64,000 bases of DNA from Geodermatophilus siccatus (GTDB taxonomy: Bacteria > Actinomycetota > Actinomycetes > Mycobacteriales > Geodermatophilaceae), in assembly GCF_900103785.1 (NCBI RefSeq), contig NZ_FNHE01000018.1, positions 1-64,000 of the forward strand, written 5' to 3'. Within the stretch, counting starts at the first letter, position 1. Every line of letters begins with the position of its first letter. The notes under the pieces are model-generated. The model saw only the letters and a program-made list of their open reading frames with translations, was not told the DNA's origin and searched no databases. The position numbers were made by a program, and so were the translations under genes. This document shows, in pieces, positions 32,795-42,264 of the stretch.

Positions 32795-33613
32795 TCAGAG
32801 GACCTTCTGCAGCAGGACGGAGAACGCCACGGGGGCGGCCGCGGCGAAGGGCAGCACCGCCTGCAGCAGGGCCGCCGCCCACGCCCGGCGCGGGCCCGCC
32901 GCGACGACGTAGCCCGCGGCCAGCCCGGTGAGCGCGGCGACCGCGCCCAGCGCCAGGCCGGCGACGAGCGCCCCGAGGACCGTGGCCACGTCGTCGGCGC
33001 CGGAGCCGACCACCGCCACGGCCACACCGGCCAGCACACCGAGCACCAGCGCGGGCACCCCCTGCGGCACGCCGGCCGCGATCACCGGGCGGGGCAGCAG
33101 GAGGTCGACCAGGGAGCCCACCAGCAGCGTCGCCCCGACGACGAGCAGGGGGCTGACCGCGGCCGTCCCGTCGCCGGCGGCGGGCAGGAGCAGCAGGACG
33201 GCCAGGGCGGCGACCGTGGTGACCAGCAGGAGGACGCCGGCCAGCGAGCCGACGACGTCGGACCGCGGCGCCCGGCGCAGCATCTGGTGCAGCACCGCGG
33301 CGAGCAGGCCCAGGCCCGGGACGGCGAGCAGCGCGCCGATCTCCGGCCGCTCGGGCACCACGACCAGCAGGTCCGCGCCGGCCGCCGCGGCGAGCCCGAG
33401 GGCCGGCGCGCCGGCCCGCCCGGGGATCCCGGTCGCCGGAACCCACGCCGCGACCAGCGCCACCTGCAGGACGGCCACCGCCACCAGCCGGCCCGGCTCC
33501 CCCGCGACCGCGGGCAGCCCGACCAGCAGGGCCGTCGCGACGGCCGCGACGACGGCGGTGGACAGGTGCCACGCGCGGGCAGGGAGCCCGGGTCCCGCCT
33601 CGGTCGCCGTCAC
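32795..33613 (-). CDS. Multi-pass membrane protein, unknown
   Basis: 272 aa, at least eight hydrophobic segments and almost no charged loops except LHQMLRRAPRSD and AAGPRRAWAAA. No transporter signature recognised. It ends 11 bp before lmeA, so they are likely co-transcribed. The start GTG 33613 (VTATEAGPGLPARAW) is plausible. Possibly a membrane partner of the cell-envelope lipid pathway served by LmeA; that is only context. Confidence 0.7.
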   Translation of the reverse strand: MTATEAGPGLPARAWHLSTAVVAAVATALLVGLPAVAGEPGRLVAVAVLQVALVAAWVPATGIPGRAGAPALGLAAAAGADLLVVVPERPEIGALLAVPGLGLLAAVLHQMLRRAPRSDVVGSLAGVLLLVTTVAALAVLLLLPAAGDGTAAVSPLLVVGATLLVGSLVDLLLPRPVIAAGVPQGVPALVLGVLAGVAVAVVGSGADDVATVLGALVAGLALGAVAALTGLAAGYVVAAGPRRAWAAALLQAVLPFAAAAPVAFSVLLQKVL

Positions 33614-33757
33614 GGTCCGATCGTCGCAGACAGCCGGCGCCCGATCCGGCCGACGAGCGAGGGGTGGGTGTCGCGTCGCCGGGTCGCGCGCCGTCGTCCG
33701 TGGGGACGGTCACGTGTCGCGACCGGTTCGGGACGGGAACGGGTGGATCACGTCGGT

Positions 33758-33763
33758 TATCCT
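33758..33763 (+). promoter_or_regulatory. Candidate -10 of glnR
   Basis: TATCCT about 74 nt before the glnR ATG, with no convincing -35. The leader contains a small hairpin gctgtc-tcttc-gacagc (33764-33769 / 33775-33780) and a GGAG box just before ATG. Confidence 0.4.
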
Positions 33764-33836
33764 GCTGTCTCTTCGACAGCGCCGTCGTGGGCCCCCGGAC
33801 GACGACCGTCGTCCCCGGCTCCCCTGAGGAGACGTC

Positions 33837-34586
33837 ATGCGACTCGTGCTCATGACCGCCGCACGTCAGGCCACGACCGAGGTGCTGCCCGCCCTCGGCC
33901 TGCTGGGACACCACGTCCGCGTGGTGGCGCCGGAGCTGTCCAGCCTGCTCGACGGCGACTCCGGCGACGTCGTCCTCGTCGACGCCCGGCACGACCTCAT
34001 CCAGGCGCGCACCCTGTGCAGCCTGCTGTCCTCCACCGGCGTCGCCTCCGCGCTGGTCGCCGTCCTCTCCGAGGGCGGCCTGGTCGCGCTGTCGGCCGAC
34101 TGGGGCATCGACGACGTGCTGCTCGACACCGCCGGCCCGGCCGAGGTCGACGCCCGCCTGAAGTGGGCCACCGCCCGGCGGCTGGCCGCCACCTCCCCCG
34201 CCGACGGGCCGGAGGGCGGTGTGACCCAGGCCGGCGAGCTGGTGATCGACGAGCACAGCTACTCGGCCAAGCTGCGCGGCCGCCCGCTCGACCTCACCTA
34301 CAAGGAGTTCGAGCTGCTGAAGTACCTGGCCCAGCACCCGGGCCGGGTCTTCTCGCGTGCCCAGCTGCTCCAGGAGATCTGGGGCTACGACTACTTCGGC
34401 GGCACCCGCACCGTCGACGTCCACGTGCGCCGGCTGCGGGCCAAGCTCGGCACCGAGCACGAGGCGCTGATCGGCACCGTGCGCAACGTCGGCTACAAGC
34501 TCGACCAGCAGGTCGCCGACGCCACCGCGGCCGCCGCGCGCGCCGCGGCCGAGACCCGGGCGCCGAACGACACCGAGCTGGTCTGA
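33837..34586 (+). CDS. glnR: Nitrogen-response regulator GlnR
   Basis: 249 aa orphan OmpR-type regulator. The receiver ([49 protein letters not shown]) keeps only part of the acidic pocket, typical of the phosphorylation-independent GlnR. The winged helix is intact: [62 protein letters not shown]. Controls nitrogen assimilation genes such as glnA, amtB and nir. Flanked by mshD exactly as in mycobacteria. Confidence 0.95.
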   Translation: MRLVLMTAARQATTEVLPALGLLGHHVRVVAPELSSLLDGDSGDVVLVDARHDLIQARTLCSLLSSTGVASALVAVLSEGGLVALSADWGIDDVLLDTAGPAEVDARLKWATARRLAATSPADGPEGGVTQAGELVIDEHSYSAKLRGRPLDLTYKEFELLKYLAQHPGRVFSRAQLLQEIWGYDYFGGTRTVDVHVRRLRAKLGTEHEALIGTVRNVGYKLDQQVADATAAAARAAAETRAPNDTELV

Positions 34587-34594
34587 GGCCCCCG

Positions 34595-35521
34595 CTGTCC
34601 ACTGCCCCCCTCGTCCGGGACGTCGACCGGCTCGACCCGGCCGACGTCGACGCCGTCCTCGCGCTGGTGCGCGCGGCGACCGCGGCCGACGGCGTCCGCC
34701 CGCTCTCGGAGGAGGCCGAGCTGCGGCTGCAGCACGGCGGTCCGGCCGGCGGTCGCGACGCGCTCGCCACCGCCGCCGACGGCACGCTGACCGGCTACGC
34801 GCGGTTCGAGGGCGGGGACGGCACGGGGGACGCCGAGGCCGAGCTGGTCGTCGCCCCCGGCGCCCGCCGTCAGGGGGTCGGCCGCACGCTGCTGGCCCAC
34901 CTCGAGGCGCTGGCCGGCGACCGCCCCCTGCGGGTCTGGGCCCACGGCGACCTGCCCGGGTCGGCCGAGCTCGCGCGACGCCGCGGTTACCAGCGGGCGC
35001 GGGTGCTGCTGCAGATGCGCCGCGACCTGGCCGGCGTCGACCCCGAGCCCCGGCTGCGGCTGCCCGAGGGCGTCTCGGTGCGCACCTTCCGGCCCGGCCA
35101 CGACGAGCAGGCCTGGTTGCGCACCAACGCCCGCGCCTTCGCCTCCCACCCCGAGCAGGGCAGCTGGACGACCGAGGACCTGCTGCTGCGCGAGGCCGAA
35201 CCGTGGTTCGACCCGGCCGGCTTCTTCCTCGCCTGGGACGGCGACCGGCTGCTGGGGTCGCACTGGACGAAGGTGCACCCGCCGGGCGACGAGGGGCCGG
35301 AGGCGGTCGGCGAGGTCTACGTGCTCGGCATCGACCCCGACGCGCAGGGCCTGGGCCTGGGCCGCGCGCTCACCGACGTGGGGCTGGCCCACCTGCGCGG
35401 CCTCGGGCTGCGCCAGGTGCTGCTCTACGTCGAGGAGGACAACACCGCGGCGGTGACGCTGTACGCGCGCAGCGGGTTCACCCGGCACGCGGTCGACGTC
35501 TCCTGGCGCCGCGCCCGCTGA
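34595..35521 (+). CDS. mshD: Mycothiol synthase MshD, probable CTG start
   Basis: 308 aa. Transfers acetyl from acetyl-CoA to Cys-GlcN-Ins, the last step of mycothiol synthesis. Two GNAT domains: the first with VVAPGARRQGVGRTLLAHLE, the second with VYVLGIDPDAQGLGLGRALT and YVEEDNTAAVTLYARSGF. The frame has no ATG, GTG or TTG near the proper N-terminus. CTG 34595 follows GAGG by 6 nt and gives LSTAPLVRDVDRLDPADV, restoring the normal length. A second CTG (34583) overlaps the glnR TGA. A later in-frame GTG would cut into the first domain. Confidence 0.9.
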   Translation: MSTAPLVRDVDRLDPADVDAVLALVRAATAADGVRPLSEEAELRLQHGGPAGGRDALATAADGTLTGYARFEGGDGTGDAEAELVVAPGARRQGVGRTLLAHLEALAGDRPLRVWAHGDLPGSAELARRRGYQRARVLLQMRRDLAGVDPEPRLRLPEGVSVRTFRPGHDEQAWLRTNARAFASHPEQGSWTTEDLLLREAEPWFDPAGFFLAWDGDRLLGSHWTKVHPPGDEGPEAVGEVYVLGIDPDAQGLGLGRALTDVGLAHLRGLGLRQVLLYVEEDNTAAVTLYARSGFTRHAVDVSWRRAR

Positions 35522-35566
35522 GCGAGGCCCCCGGCCCGCCACCACTCGTGAGAGGACCCCGTCCTC

Positions 35567-35592
35567 CTCACCGCTCGCAGGCTCGCGGTGAG
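35567..35592. repeat. 3'-end palindromic repeat, copy 7
   Basis: Arms ctcaccgc (35567-35574) and gcggtgag (35585-35592) around tcgcaggctc, with ggaccccgtcctc to the left. Lies about 45 bp after the mshD stop. Confidence 0.55.
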
Positions 35593-35682
35593 CCTGTGGA
35601 CCGGGGTGCGCCAGTCGGCGCGCCCGCGTTCACCCGATGGACGTGATCCGGCCCACACGACGTGACACAGGCCTCGGCCGCC

Positions 35683-35737
35683 GTTCACCCCGCGTTCATC
35701 GGTGCACCGGGAGGCGTCCACCTCGGCTCCCTAGCGT
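35683..35737 (+). promoter_or_regulatory. PHO box and promoter of pstS
   Basis: Two 11-nt direct units, gttcaccccgc (35683-35693) and gttcatcggtg (35694-35704), match the GTTCACC-type PHO box bound by PhoP or RegX3-like regulators. They end just upstream of the -35 position of a promoter with -10 TAGCGT (35732-35737) and no recognisable -35, as expected for an activated promoter. A further half site gttcaccc is at 35628. Confidence 0.75.
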
Positions 35738-35800
35738 CGGTCCTCGTTGGTTCCGCGCTGCCCGGCGGATGGCCCGGGCACACGTCGAAGGGCCCCTTCC

Positions 35801-36916
35801 TTGAAGCTCAGCACCACGCCGCGCGCCGTCGTCCTCTCGACCGCGCTCGCCGGCACCCTCGCGCTGACCGCCTGCGGCGCGGCGAACGAGGAGAGCGCCG
35901 GTGGCGGCGGCAGCACCGGCACGGGCGGCGCCACGGAGCTCAGCGGCGCCCTGGACGGCGCCGGCGCCAGCAGCCAGCAGGCCGCCATGCAGGGGTGGAC
36001 GGCCGGCTACTCCGGCGCGCAGCCGGGCGTGACCGTGAACTACGACCCGGTGGGCTCCGGCGGTGGCCGTGAGCAGTTCCTCGCCGGTGGCGTGGACTTC
36101 GCCGGCTCCGACGCCGCGCTGGACGAGGAGGAGCTGACCGCCGCGGCCGAGCGCTGCGGCGGCGGTGAGGTCTTCGAGCTGCCGAACTACATCTCGCCCA
36201 TCGCGGTCGTCTACAACCTCGAGGGCGTCGACGAGCTCAACCTCTCCCCCCAGGTGATCGCCGGCATCTTCGACCAGAAGATCACCACGTGGAACGACCC
36301 GGCGATCGCTGCGGACAACCCGGGCGTGACGCTGCCCGACCTGGCGATCACCCCGGTGAACCGGTCCGACGAGTCGGGCACCACCGAGAACTTCACCGAG
36401 TACCTGGCCGCTGCTGCCGGTGGGGCGTGGCCGCACGAGCCGGACGGCAACTGGCCGGTCGCCGGCGGCGAGGCCGCCCAGGGCACCTCCGGCGTCATCA
36501 GCGCCGTCAGCGGCGGCAACGGCACCATCGGCTACGCCGACGAGAGCCAGGCCGGCGACCTGGGCGTGGCCAACGTCGGGGTCGGCGAGGAGTTCGTCGC
36601 CCCCACCCCGGAGGCGGCCGCGGCGGTCGTCGAGAACTCCGAGCGGGTCCAGGGCCGGGGTCAGTACGACTTCGCCATCGAGCTGGCCCGCGACACCACC
36701 GAGTCGGGCAGCTACCCGATCGTGCTGGTCAGCTACCACATCGGCTGCGTCCGGTACGACGACCAGGAGACCGCCGGACTGGTGGCCGACTTCATGGGGT
36801 ATGTGATCAGCGAGGAGGGCCAGCAGGCCGCGGCCGAGGCCGCGGGTTCCGCGCCGATCTCCGACGCGCTGCGCCAGCAGGCCCAGACGGCCGTGGACGC
36901 CATCACGGCCGGCTGA
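35801..36916 (+). CDS. pstS: Phosphate ABC transporter substrate-binding lipoprotein PstS
   Basis: 371 aa. TTG start at 35801 gives a lipoprotein signal (KLSTTPRAVVLSTALAGTLA) with lipobox LTAC and an acylated Cys near residue 26. The mature protein shows the PstS phosphate-binding pattern: ALDGAGASSQQAAM, DPVGSGGGREQFLAGGVDFA, FAGSDAALDEEE, LPNYISPIAVVYNLEG and PVNRSDESGTTENF. Binds phosphate outside the membrane for PstCAB. A 17-bp hairpin separates it from pstC, which would favour high PstS levels. Confidence 0.95.
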   Translation: MKLSTTPRAVVLSTALAGTLALTACGAANEESAGGGGSTGTGGATELSGALDGAGASSQQAAMQGWTAGYSGAQPGVTVNYDPVGSGGGREQFLAGGVDFAGSDAALDEEELTAAAERCGGGEVFELPNYISPIAVVYNLEGVDELNLSPQVIAGIFDQKITTWNDPAIAADNPGVTLPDLAITPVNRSDESGTTENFTEYLAAAAGGAWPHEPDGNWPVAGGEAAQGTSGVISAVSGGNGTIGYADESQAGDLGVANVGVGEEFVAPTPEAAAAVVENSERVQGRGQYDFAIELARDTTESGSYPIVLVSYHIGCVRYDDQETAGLVADFMGYVISEEGQQAAAEAAGSAPISDALRQQAQTAVDAITAG

Positions 36917-36930
36917 GCGACGATGTCCGG

Positions 36931-36968
36931 CAACGGCCCGGGGCGCCCGACGGCGCCCCGGGCCGTTG
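36931..36968. terminator. 17-bp hairpin between pstS and pstC
   Basis: Perfect arms 36931-36947 and 36952-36968 (caacggcccggggcgcc) with loop cgac, 15 bp after the pstS stop. Probably an attenuator or a 3'-end stabiliser that lets pstS be expressed above pstCAB. Confidence 0.7.
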
Positions 36969-37047
36969 GCGGGCCCGGCCCTGGCCGGGCGCCCGAACCA
37001 CCCTCCGCCGGGTCCCCAGGCACCGGCCCACACACCACGGAGCAGCG

Positions 37048-38004
37048 GTGAGCAGCACCAGGACCACACCCCCGTCCCCCGCCGGGACCGGACGGTCGGT
37101 CCGCCGTCCCGGTGACCGGGTCTTCGCCGGTACCGCCAAGGGCGCCGGGATCCTGATCCTCGTCATCCTCGCGGGGGTCGCCGCGTTCCTCGTCGTGGAG
37201 GCGGTGCCCGCGCTGACCGCCCCGGCCGAGGACATCCCCGGGGGCGGCGGCCTGGCCTCCTACATCGCCCCGCTGGTCTTCGGCACCCTGCTCGCGGCGG
37301 TCATCGCGCTGCTCGTGGCGACGCCACTGGCCGTGGCGATCTCCCTGTTCATCGGCTACTACGCGCCGCGGCGGATCGCCCAGGGCCTGGGCTACCTGGT
37401 CGACCTGCTCGCCGCGATCCCGAGCATCGTCTACGGCTTCTGGGGCATCTTCTGGCTGGCGCCGAAGCTGGTGCCCTTCTACCAGTGGCTCGAGCGCGAC
37501 CTCGGCTTCATCCCGCTGTTCGCCGGCCCTGCCTCGACCACCGGGCGCACCATGCTGACCACCGGCCTGGTCCTCGCCGTGATGATCCTGCCGATCATCA
37601 GCGCCATCTCCCGCGAGGTCTTCCTGCAGGTCCCGAGCCTGCACCGCGAGGCGGCGCTCGCCCTGGGCGCCACCCGCTGGGAGATGATCCGGATGGCGGT
37701 CCTCCCCTACGGCCGCTCCGGCGTCATCGGCGGCGCCATGCTGGGCCTCGGCCGGGCACTCGGCGAGACCATGGCCGTGGCGATCGTGCTGTCGGTCTCC
37801 GGCGGCATCACGTTCAACCTGATCAGCAGCGGCAACCCGTCGACCATCGCGGCGAACATCGCGCTGGAGTTCCCCGAGTCCTCGGGCATCGACATCAACA
37901 CGCTGATCGCCAGCGGCCTGGCCCTGTTCGTCATCACCCTCGCGGTGAACATGCTGGCCCGCGCGATCGTCAACCGGCGCGCCGACTTCTCCGGAGCGAA
38001 CTGA
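37048..38004 (+). CDS. pstC: Phosphate ABC transporter permease PstC
   Basis: 318 aa, six transmembrane segments. Cytoplasmic EAA-type loop EAALALGATRWEMIRMAVLP, plus LLAAIPSIVYGFWGIFWLAP and LGRALGETMAVAIVLS. GTG 37048 follows GGAG by 5 nt. Its stop shares one base with the pstA ATG (TGATG). Confidence 0.95.
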   Translation: MSSTRTTPPSPAGTGRSVRRPGDRVFAGTAKGAGILILVILAGVAAFLVVEAVPALTAPAEDIPGGGGLASYIAPLVFGTLLAAVIALLVATPLAVAISLFIGYYAPRRIAQGLGYLVDLLAAIPSIVYGFWGIFWLAPKLVPFYQWLERDLGFIPLFAGPASTTGRTMLTTGLVLAVMILPIISAISREVFLQVPSLHREAALALGATRWEMIRMAVLPYGRSGVIGGAMLGLGRALGETMAVAIVLSVSGGITFNLISSGNPSTIAANIALEFPESSGIDINTLIASGLALFVITLAVNMLARAIVNRRADFSGAN

Positions 38005-39089
38005 TGAGCCAGACCTCCACCGCGCCGGCGCCCACGGGGAGCAGCGCCCCCGCGCCACGCCGCGGCGAGCGCGCCCGTCGGCTGCCGAACTGGTCGCCCT
38101 GGGCGGTCTTCCTGGGGGCCGCCGCCGTCGTGGGCGTGCTCTGGCCGGTGTTCGACCTCAACATCGCGCTGTTCGTGCTCTACACCGTCGTCCTCGGGAC
38201 GCTGGCGGTGTACCTGCTGACCCGGACCGTGGAGGGCCCCCGGCGGGCCACCGACCGGCTGGTGACCTGCCTGGTGGTCAGTGCCTTCGGGCTGGCGATG
38301 GTGCCCCTGGTCTCCCTGGTCTGGGAGGTCGTCAGCCGCGGCGCCGCACGGCTGGACGGCGAGTTCTTCAACTCCTCGCTCGTCGGCATCGTGGGCGAGG
38401 GCGGCGGCGCCTACCACGCCATCATGGGCACGCTGATCATCACGGCCCTGACCACGCTGATCTCCGTGCCGATCGGCCTGATGACGGCGATCTTCCTCGT
38501 GGAGTACGCCCGCGGGCGGCTGAAGCGGGCGATCACCTTCCTGGTCGACGTCATGACCGGCATCCCGTCGATCGTGGCCGGCCTGTTCGCCTACGCGCTG
38601 TTCGCGATCTTCTTCGGCCCGGGCATCCGGCTCGGCGTCATGGGCGCGATCGCGCTGTCGGTGCTGATGATCCCGGTCGTCGTCCGCTCGGCGGAGGAGG
38701 TGCTCAAGCTGGTGCCCAACGAGCTGCGTGAGGCCTCCTACGCGCTGGGTGTGCCGAAGTGGCGCACCATCGTCAAGGTGGTCATCCCGACGTCGATCGC
38801 AGGCCTCGGCACCGGCGTCACCCTGGCGATCGCCCGCGTCGTCGGCGAGACCGCTCCCCTGCTGATCACCCTGGGCATCACCAACGCCACGAACCTCGAC
38901 GCGTTCGACGGCCGCATGGCGACCCTGCCGGTCTACGCCTACTACCAGCTCACCCAGCCGGGCGTCCCGCCGCAGTTCGCCACCGACCGGGCCTGGACGG
39001 CGGCCCTCGTCCTGATCATCCTGGTGATGGGTCTCAACGTCGTCGCCCGGCTCATCAGTCGCTTCTTCGCTCCCAAGACCGGTCGCTGA
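38004..39089 (+). CDS. pstA: Phosphate ABC transporter permease PstA
   Basis: 361 aa. Longer than many PstA proteins because of an N-terminal cytosolic part ([18 protein letters not shown]) and two additional hydrophobic segments before the permease core. The core has [20 protein letters not shown] and the EAA loop [20 protein letters not shown], ending [12 protein letters not shown]. Coupled to pstC by a 1-nt overlap. Confidence 0.95.
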   Translation: MSQTSTAPAPTGSSAPAPRRGERARRLPNWSPWAVFLGAAAVVGVLWPVFDLNIALFVLYTVVLGTLAVYLLTRTVEGPRRATDRLVTCLVVSAFGLAMVPLVSLVWEVVSRGAARLDGEFFNSSLVGIVGEGGGAYHAIMGTLIITALTTLISVPIGLMTAIFLVEYARGRLKRAITFLVDVMTGIPSIVAGLFAYALFAIFFGPGIRLGVMGAIALSVLMIPVVVRSAEEVLKLVPNELREASYALGVPKWRTIVKVVIPTSIAGLGTGVTLAIARVVGETAPLLITLGITNATNLDAFDGRMATLPVYAYYQLTQPGVPPQFATDRAWTAALVLIILVMGLNVVARLISRFFAPKTGR

Positions 39090-39112
39090 CCGGCAATCCT
39101 GGAGGACCTCCT

Positions 39113-39892
39113 GTGGCCAAGCGCATCGACGTCTCCGACCTCAACATCTACTACGGCAACTTCCTGGCGGTCGAGAACGTCAACGTCTCGATCGAGCCGC
39201 GCAGCATCACCGCGCTCATCGGGCCGTCGGGCTGCGGGAAGTCGACCTTCCTGCGCTCGATCAACCGGATGCACGAGGTCATCCCGGGCGGGCGGGTCGA
39301 GGGCAAGATCGTCATGGACGGGCAGGACCTCTACGGCGCGGACGTCGACCCGGTGGACGTCCGGCGGCAGATCGGCATGGTCTTCCAGCGGCCCAACCCG
39401 TTCCCGACCATGTCGATCTACGAGAACGTCGCCGCGGGCATCCGGCTGAACAACAAGAGGATGAGGAAGTCCGACCTCGACGACCTGGTGGAGCGCTCGC
39501 TCCGGGGAGCCAACCTGTGGAACGAGGTGAAGGACCGCCTCAACCGCCCGGGCGCCGGGCTCTCCGGTGGTCAGCAGCAGCGGTTGTGCATCGCCCGCGC
39601 GATCGCCGTCGAGCCCGACGTCCTGCTCATGGACGAGCCGGCCTCCGCGCTGGACCCGATCTCCACGCTGGCGATCGAGGACCTGATGGCCGACCTCAAG
39701 GAGCGGTTCACCATCGTCATCGTCACCCACAACATGCAGCAGGCGGCGCGGGTGAGCGAGCAGACCGGCTTCTTCAACCTCAGCGGGGTCGGCCAGCCGG
39801 GCCGGCTGATCGAGTTCAACCCGACCGAGAAGATCTTCAGCAACCCGGACCAGAAGGCGACCGAGGACTACATCTCCGGCCGCTTCGGCTGA
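39113..39892 (+). CDS. pstB: Phosphate ABC transporter ATPase PstB
   Basis: 259 aa. Walker [14 protein letters not shown]-loop [12 protein letters not shown], signature [17 protein letters not shown], Walker [14 protein letters not shown] and switch His VTHNM. GTG 39113 with GGAGG 7 nt upstream. No phoU follows, unlike many pst operons; after the stop come tandem repeats. Confidence 0.97.
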   Translation: MAKRIDVSDLNIYYGNFLAVENVNVSIEPRSITALIGPSGCGKSTFLRSINRMHEVIPGGRVEGKIVMDGQDLYGADVDPVDVRRQIGMVFQRPNPFPTMSIYENVAAGIRLNNKRMRKSDLDDLVERSLRGANLWNEVKDRLNRPGAGLSGGQQQRLCIARAIAVEPDVLLMDEPASALDPISTLAIEDLMADLKERFTIVIVTHNMQQAARVSEQTGFFNLSGVGQPGRLIEFNPTEKIFSNPDQKATEDYISGRFG

Positions 39893-39918
39893 GCCGGTGA
39901 CACCGTCGTCCTACCGGA

Positions 39919-40118
39919 CGACACCGCGGCCACGCGCCGTCCCCGACCGGCGCTGAGCTCCACCCGTCGCTCCTCGGGAGACCCTCCGGGCCCCCGCTCG
40001 TCACGACACCGCGGCCACGTGCCGTCCCCGACCGGCGCTGAGCTCCACCCGTCGCTCCTCGGGAGACCCTCCGGGCCCCCGCTCGTCACGACACCGCGGC
40101 CACGTGCCGTCCCCGACC
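39919..40118. repeat. 85-bp tandem repeat, 2.35 copies
   Basis: Copy 1 39919-40003, copy 2 40004-40088, partial copy 3 40089-40118. Copies 1 and 2 differ by one base (acgcgcc versus acgtgcc) in what I read; copy 3 matches for 30 bases and then stops at the end of the LCP-like gene. The unit is not a multiple of three, so it is not a coding repeat. It fills the space between convergent pstB and the LCP-like gene. Confidence 0.9.
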
Positions 40119-40125
40119 CGTCCGC

Positions 40126-42264
40126 TCAGCAGCTGGCGGCCGCGACCGGCTCGGCGGACGGGGTGGCAGGCGCCGCGGGGGCGGGCGTCTCCGGGGCCGC
40201 GACCGGCGCCGGGGGGATCTCGACCGGCACGACGCTGGAGAAGCCCGGCCCGATGACCAGCTGGACGGCCCCGCCGGTCGCGTCGCTGGGCTGCAGCACC
40301 GCACCGGGGACGGCGGCGGCGACGGTGCGGGCCTGCTCCTCGGCGCCGGGACCGAAGCGGACGACGGTCTCGTTGACCACACCGGGCTCGTTGCCGACCT
40401 GACCGACGCCGAAGCCCTGGGCCCGCAGCTGGTCGGCCACGGTGGCGGCCAGCCCGCTGGTGGCGGTGCCGTTGAGGACGTCGAGGGTGATCCCCGCGGG
40501 CGCGGCGGTCAGCGGCTGCTCGGCGGGCGTGGTGACGGGCTGCTCGGCCGCCGCGGGGGCGGGCGCAGCGGCCACGGCGGCGGGGTCGGGGGCGATCAGC
40601 TCCTCGGGGAGCCGGCCCTCCTCGATCACCTGGTCGAACAGGGAGCGGGAGGCGGTGGCGTCGAGCACGACGTGGGCCTGCTCGCTGCCCGCCGGCACGT
40701 GACCCACCTGGGCCACCGGCAGGCCGATCCGCTGCACCGCGTCGCCGGAGAGGTCGCCGAGCGTGCCGGCGAGGGTGCGCAGGTCGCCGAGGGTGGTCGT
40801 CCCGTCGACGGTGAGGGCGTCGGAGGCGCGGGTCAGGAACCGGGTGAGGGTGGCCGGGTTGCCGAGGGTCCCCGCCGACATCGCCGTCCGCAGGGTGGAG
40901 GTGAGCACCAGCTGCGCGCGCTCGGCGACCGCCTCGCCGGTGACGTCGGCACCGGCGTCCCCCGGGGCGAGGTAGCCGGTGACGCGGTCCCCGGACATGG
41001 TGCTGGCGCCGGTGGGGAGCGGCTCGGCCGAGGCGGTGACCGCCGGCGTCGCCACGGGCAGGCAGACGGCGACGCCGCCCAGGGCGTCGACCATGCCGGG
41101 CAGCCCGGCCAGGTCCACGCCGAGGTAGTGGTCGACGCGAAGCCCGGAGAGCTGCTGCACCACGCGGACCGTGCACGACGGCCCGCCCTGCAGCAGCGAG
41201 TCGGCGAAGGACTCCGTGACCGCCTCGCGCACCTCCCCGTCGGCGCCGACGCAGGCGGGGGTGTCGACCAGCGCGGTCGGCGGGATGCTGACCAGGACGG
41301 CCCGCTCCTCGTCCGCGGTGACGTGCGCCAGGAGGGTGGCCACCGAGGCCGGCCCTTCCGCGCCGGGCAGGCCCGTGCCGACGACCAGGTAGGTGGCCGC
41401 GCCCTCCTGCAGCCGGGGAGCGAGCACCTCGGCGCCGTCGGGGGTCAGCGCGTCGACGCGCTCGATGCGGTGGTCGACGTAGAAGTACAGCCCCAGGTGG
41501 TAGGCGAGGACGACGCCCAGGACGGCCGCCAGACCGACGGCGGCGCGGACGAGCCGGCGGCGGCCGGGGCTGCGGGCGGCGCGGCGGGCGGCCCGGCGCT
41601 CGCGTGGCGAGGGCGGCGCGAGCCGGGTGGCACCGGACAGCGCGGCGTCCCGGCCCGGGATCGGCGGCAGCGGCGCGATCGGCCGGGACGGGCGGTGCCC
41701 CGCCCCCTCGTCGAACGGCGGGAAGAGCGGCACCGACGGGCGGGCCGACGGCGGCACCGGCGGCAGCCCGCCGCGCGGCGGCTCGACCGGGGGCTGGGGC
41801 TGCGCGGTCGGTACCGGCGGCGGGGGGACGGCGGCCGGCGTCCCGGCGACCACGGGCGCGTGCCCGGCCGGGACGGGGGGCAGGCCGCGCTGCGGAGCCG
41901 GGGTGTCGTCGACCGGCCGGGGGACGTCGCCGGCACGCCGCCCGGAGGGCAACCGGGCCGCCGGGAGGGCGGTCGGGGCCGATGGGTCGGCGGGCACCGG
42001 GGGCAGGCCGCGCCGGCGCTCCGGGGCCTTCTCTCCGGTAGCCAGGGGCAGCGGGATCTCGCCGGTGCGGGCGGCCCGGCGGCGGCCGACCTCGCCGCCC
42101 TGGCGGGCGATCAACTGCTCGACGGTGATCGGCTCACGGGCCGGCGTCCCCTCGCCCGCGGCCGGGGACGGCGCGGCCGGGCGGCGCCGGCCGCGGAGAC
42201 GCCCGGACGACCGGGCCTCTCCCGCGTCGTCGCGCGTGCGCTCGTTCCCCACCCGTGCCGACAT
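40126..42264 (-). CDS. LCP-like protein with C-terminal LytR_C domain
   Basis: 712 aa. Residues 1-240 are a Pro/Arg-rich cytosolic part with repeated RGLPPVP motifs. A transmembrane helix follows (LVRAAVGLAAVLGVVLAYHL). Then an LCP-like domain (ATYLVVGTGLPGAEGP, VDHYLGVDLAGLPGMVDALG) and, after an Ala/Pro linker, a LytR_C domain (ITLDVLNGTATSGLAATVAD, VVRFGPGAEEQARTVA). LCP enzymes attach glycopolymers to peptidoglycan. The usual SIPRD and R-x-R residues are replaced (SIPPTALVD; no Arg pair after the TMSGD stretch), so catalysis may be lost. ATG 42264. Confidence 0.8.
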   Translation of the reverse strand: MSARVGNERTRDDAGEARSSGRLRGRRRPAAPSPAAGEGTPAREPITVEQLIARQGGEVGRRRAARTGEIPLPLATGEKAPERRRGLPPVPADPSAPTALPAARLPSGRRAGDVPRPVDDTPAPQRGLPPVPAGHAPVVAGTPAAVPPPPVPTAQPQPPVEPPRGGLPPVPPSARPSVPLFPPFDEGAGHRPSRPIAPLPPIPGRDAALSGATRLAPPSPRERRAARRAARSPGRRRLVRAAVGLAAVLGVVLAYHLGLYFYVDHRIERVDALTPDGAEVLAPRLQEGAATYLVVGTGLPGAEGPASVATLLAHVTADEERAVLVSIPPTALVDTPACVGADGEVREAVTESFADSLLQGGPSCTVRVVQQLSGLRVDHYLGVDLAGLPGMVDALGGVAVCLPVATPAVTASAEPLPTGASTMSGDRVTGYLAPGDAGADVTGEAVAERAQLVLTSTLRTAMSAGTLGNPATLTRFLTRASDALTVDGTTTLGDLRTLAGTLGDLSGDAVQRIGLPVAQVGHVPAGSEQAHVVLDATASRSLFDQVIEEGRLPEELIAPDPAAVAAAPAPAAAEQPVTTPAEQPLTAAPAGITLDVLNGTATSGLAATVADQLRAQGFGVGQVGNEPGVVNETVVRFGPGAEEQARTVAAAVPGAVLQPSDATGGAVQLVIGPGFSSVVPVEIPPAPVAAPETPAPAAPATPSAEPVAAASC

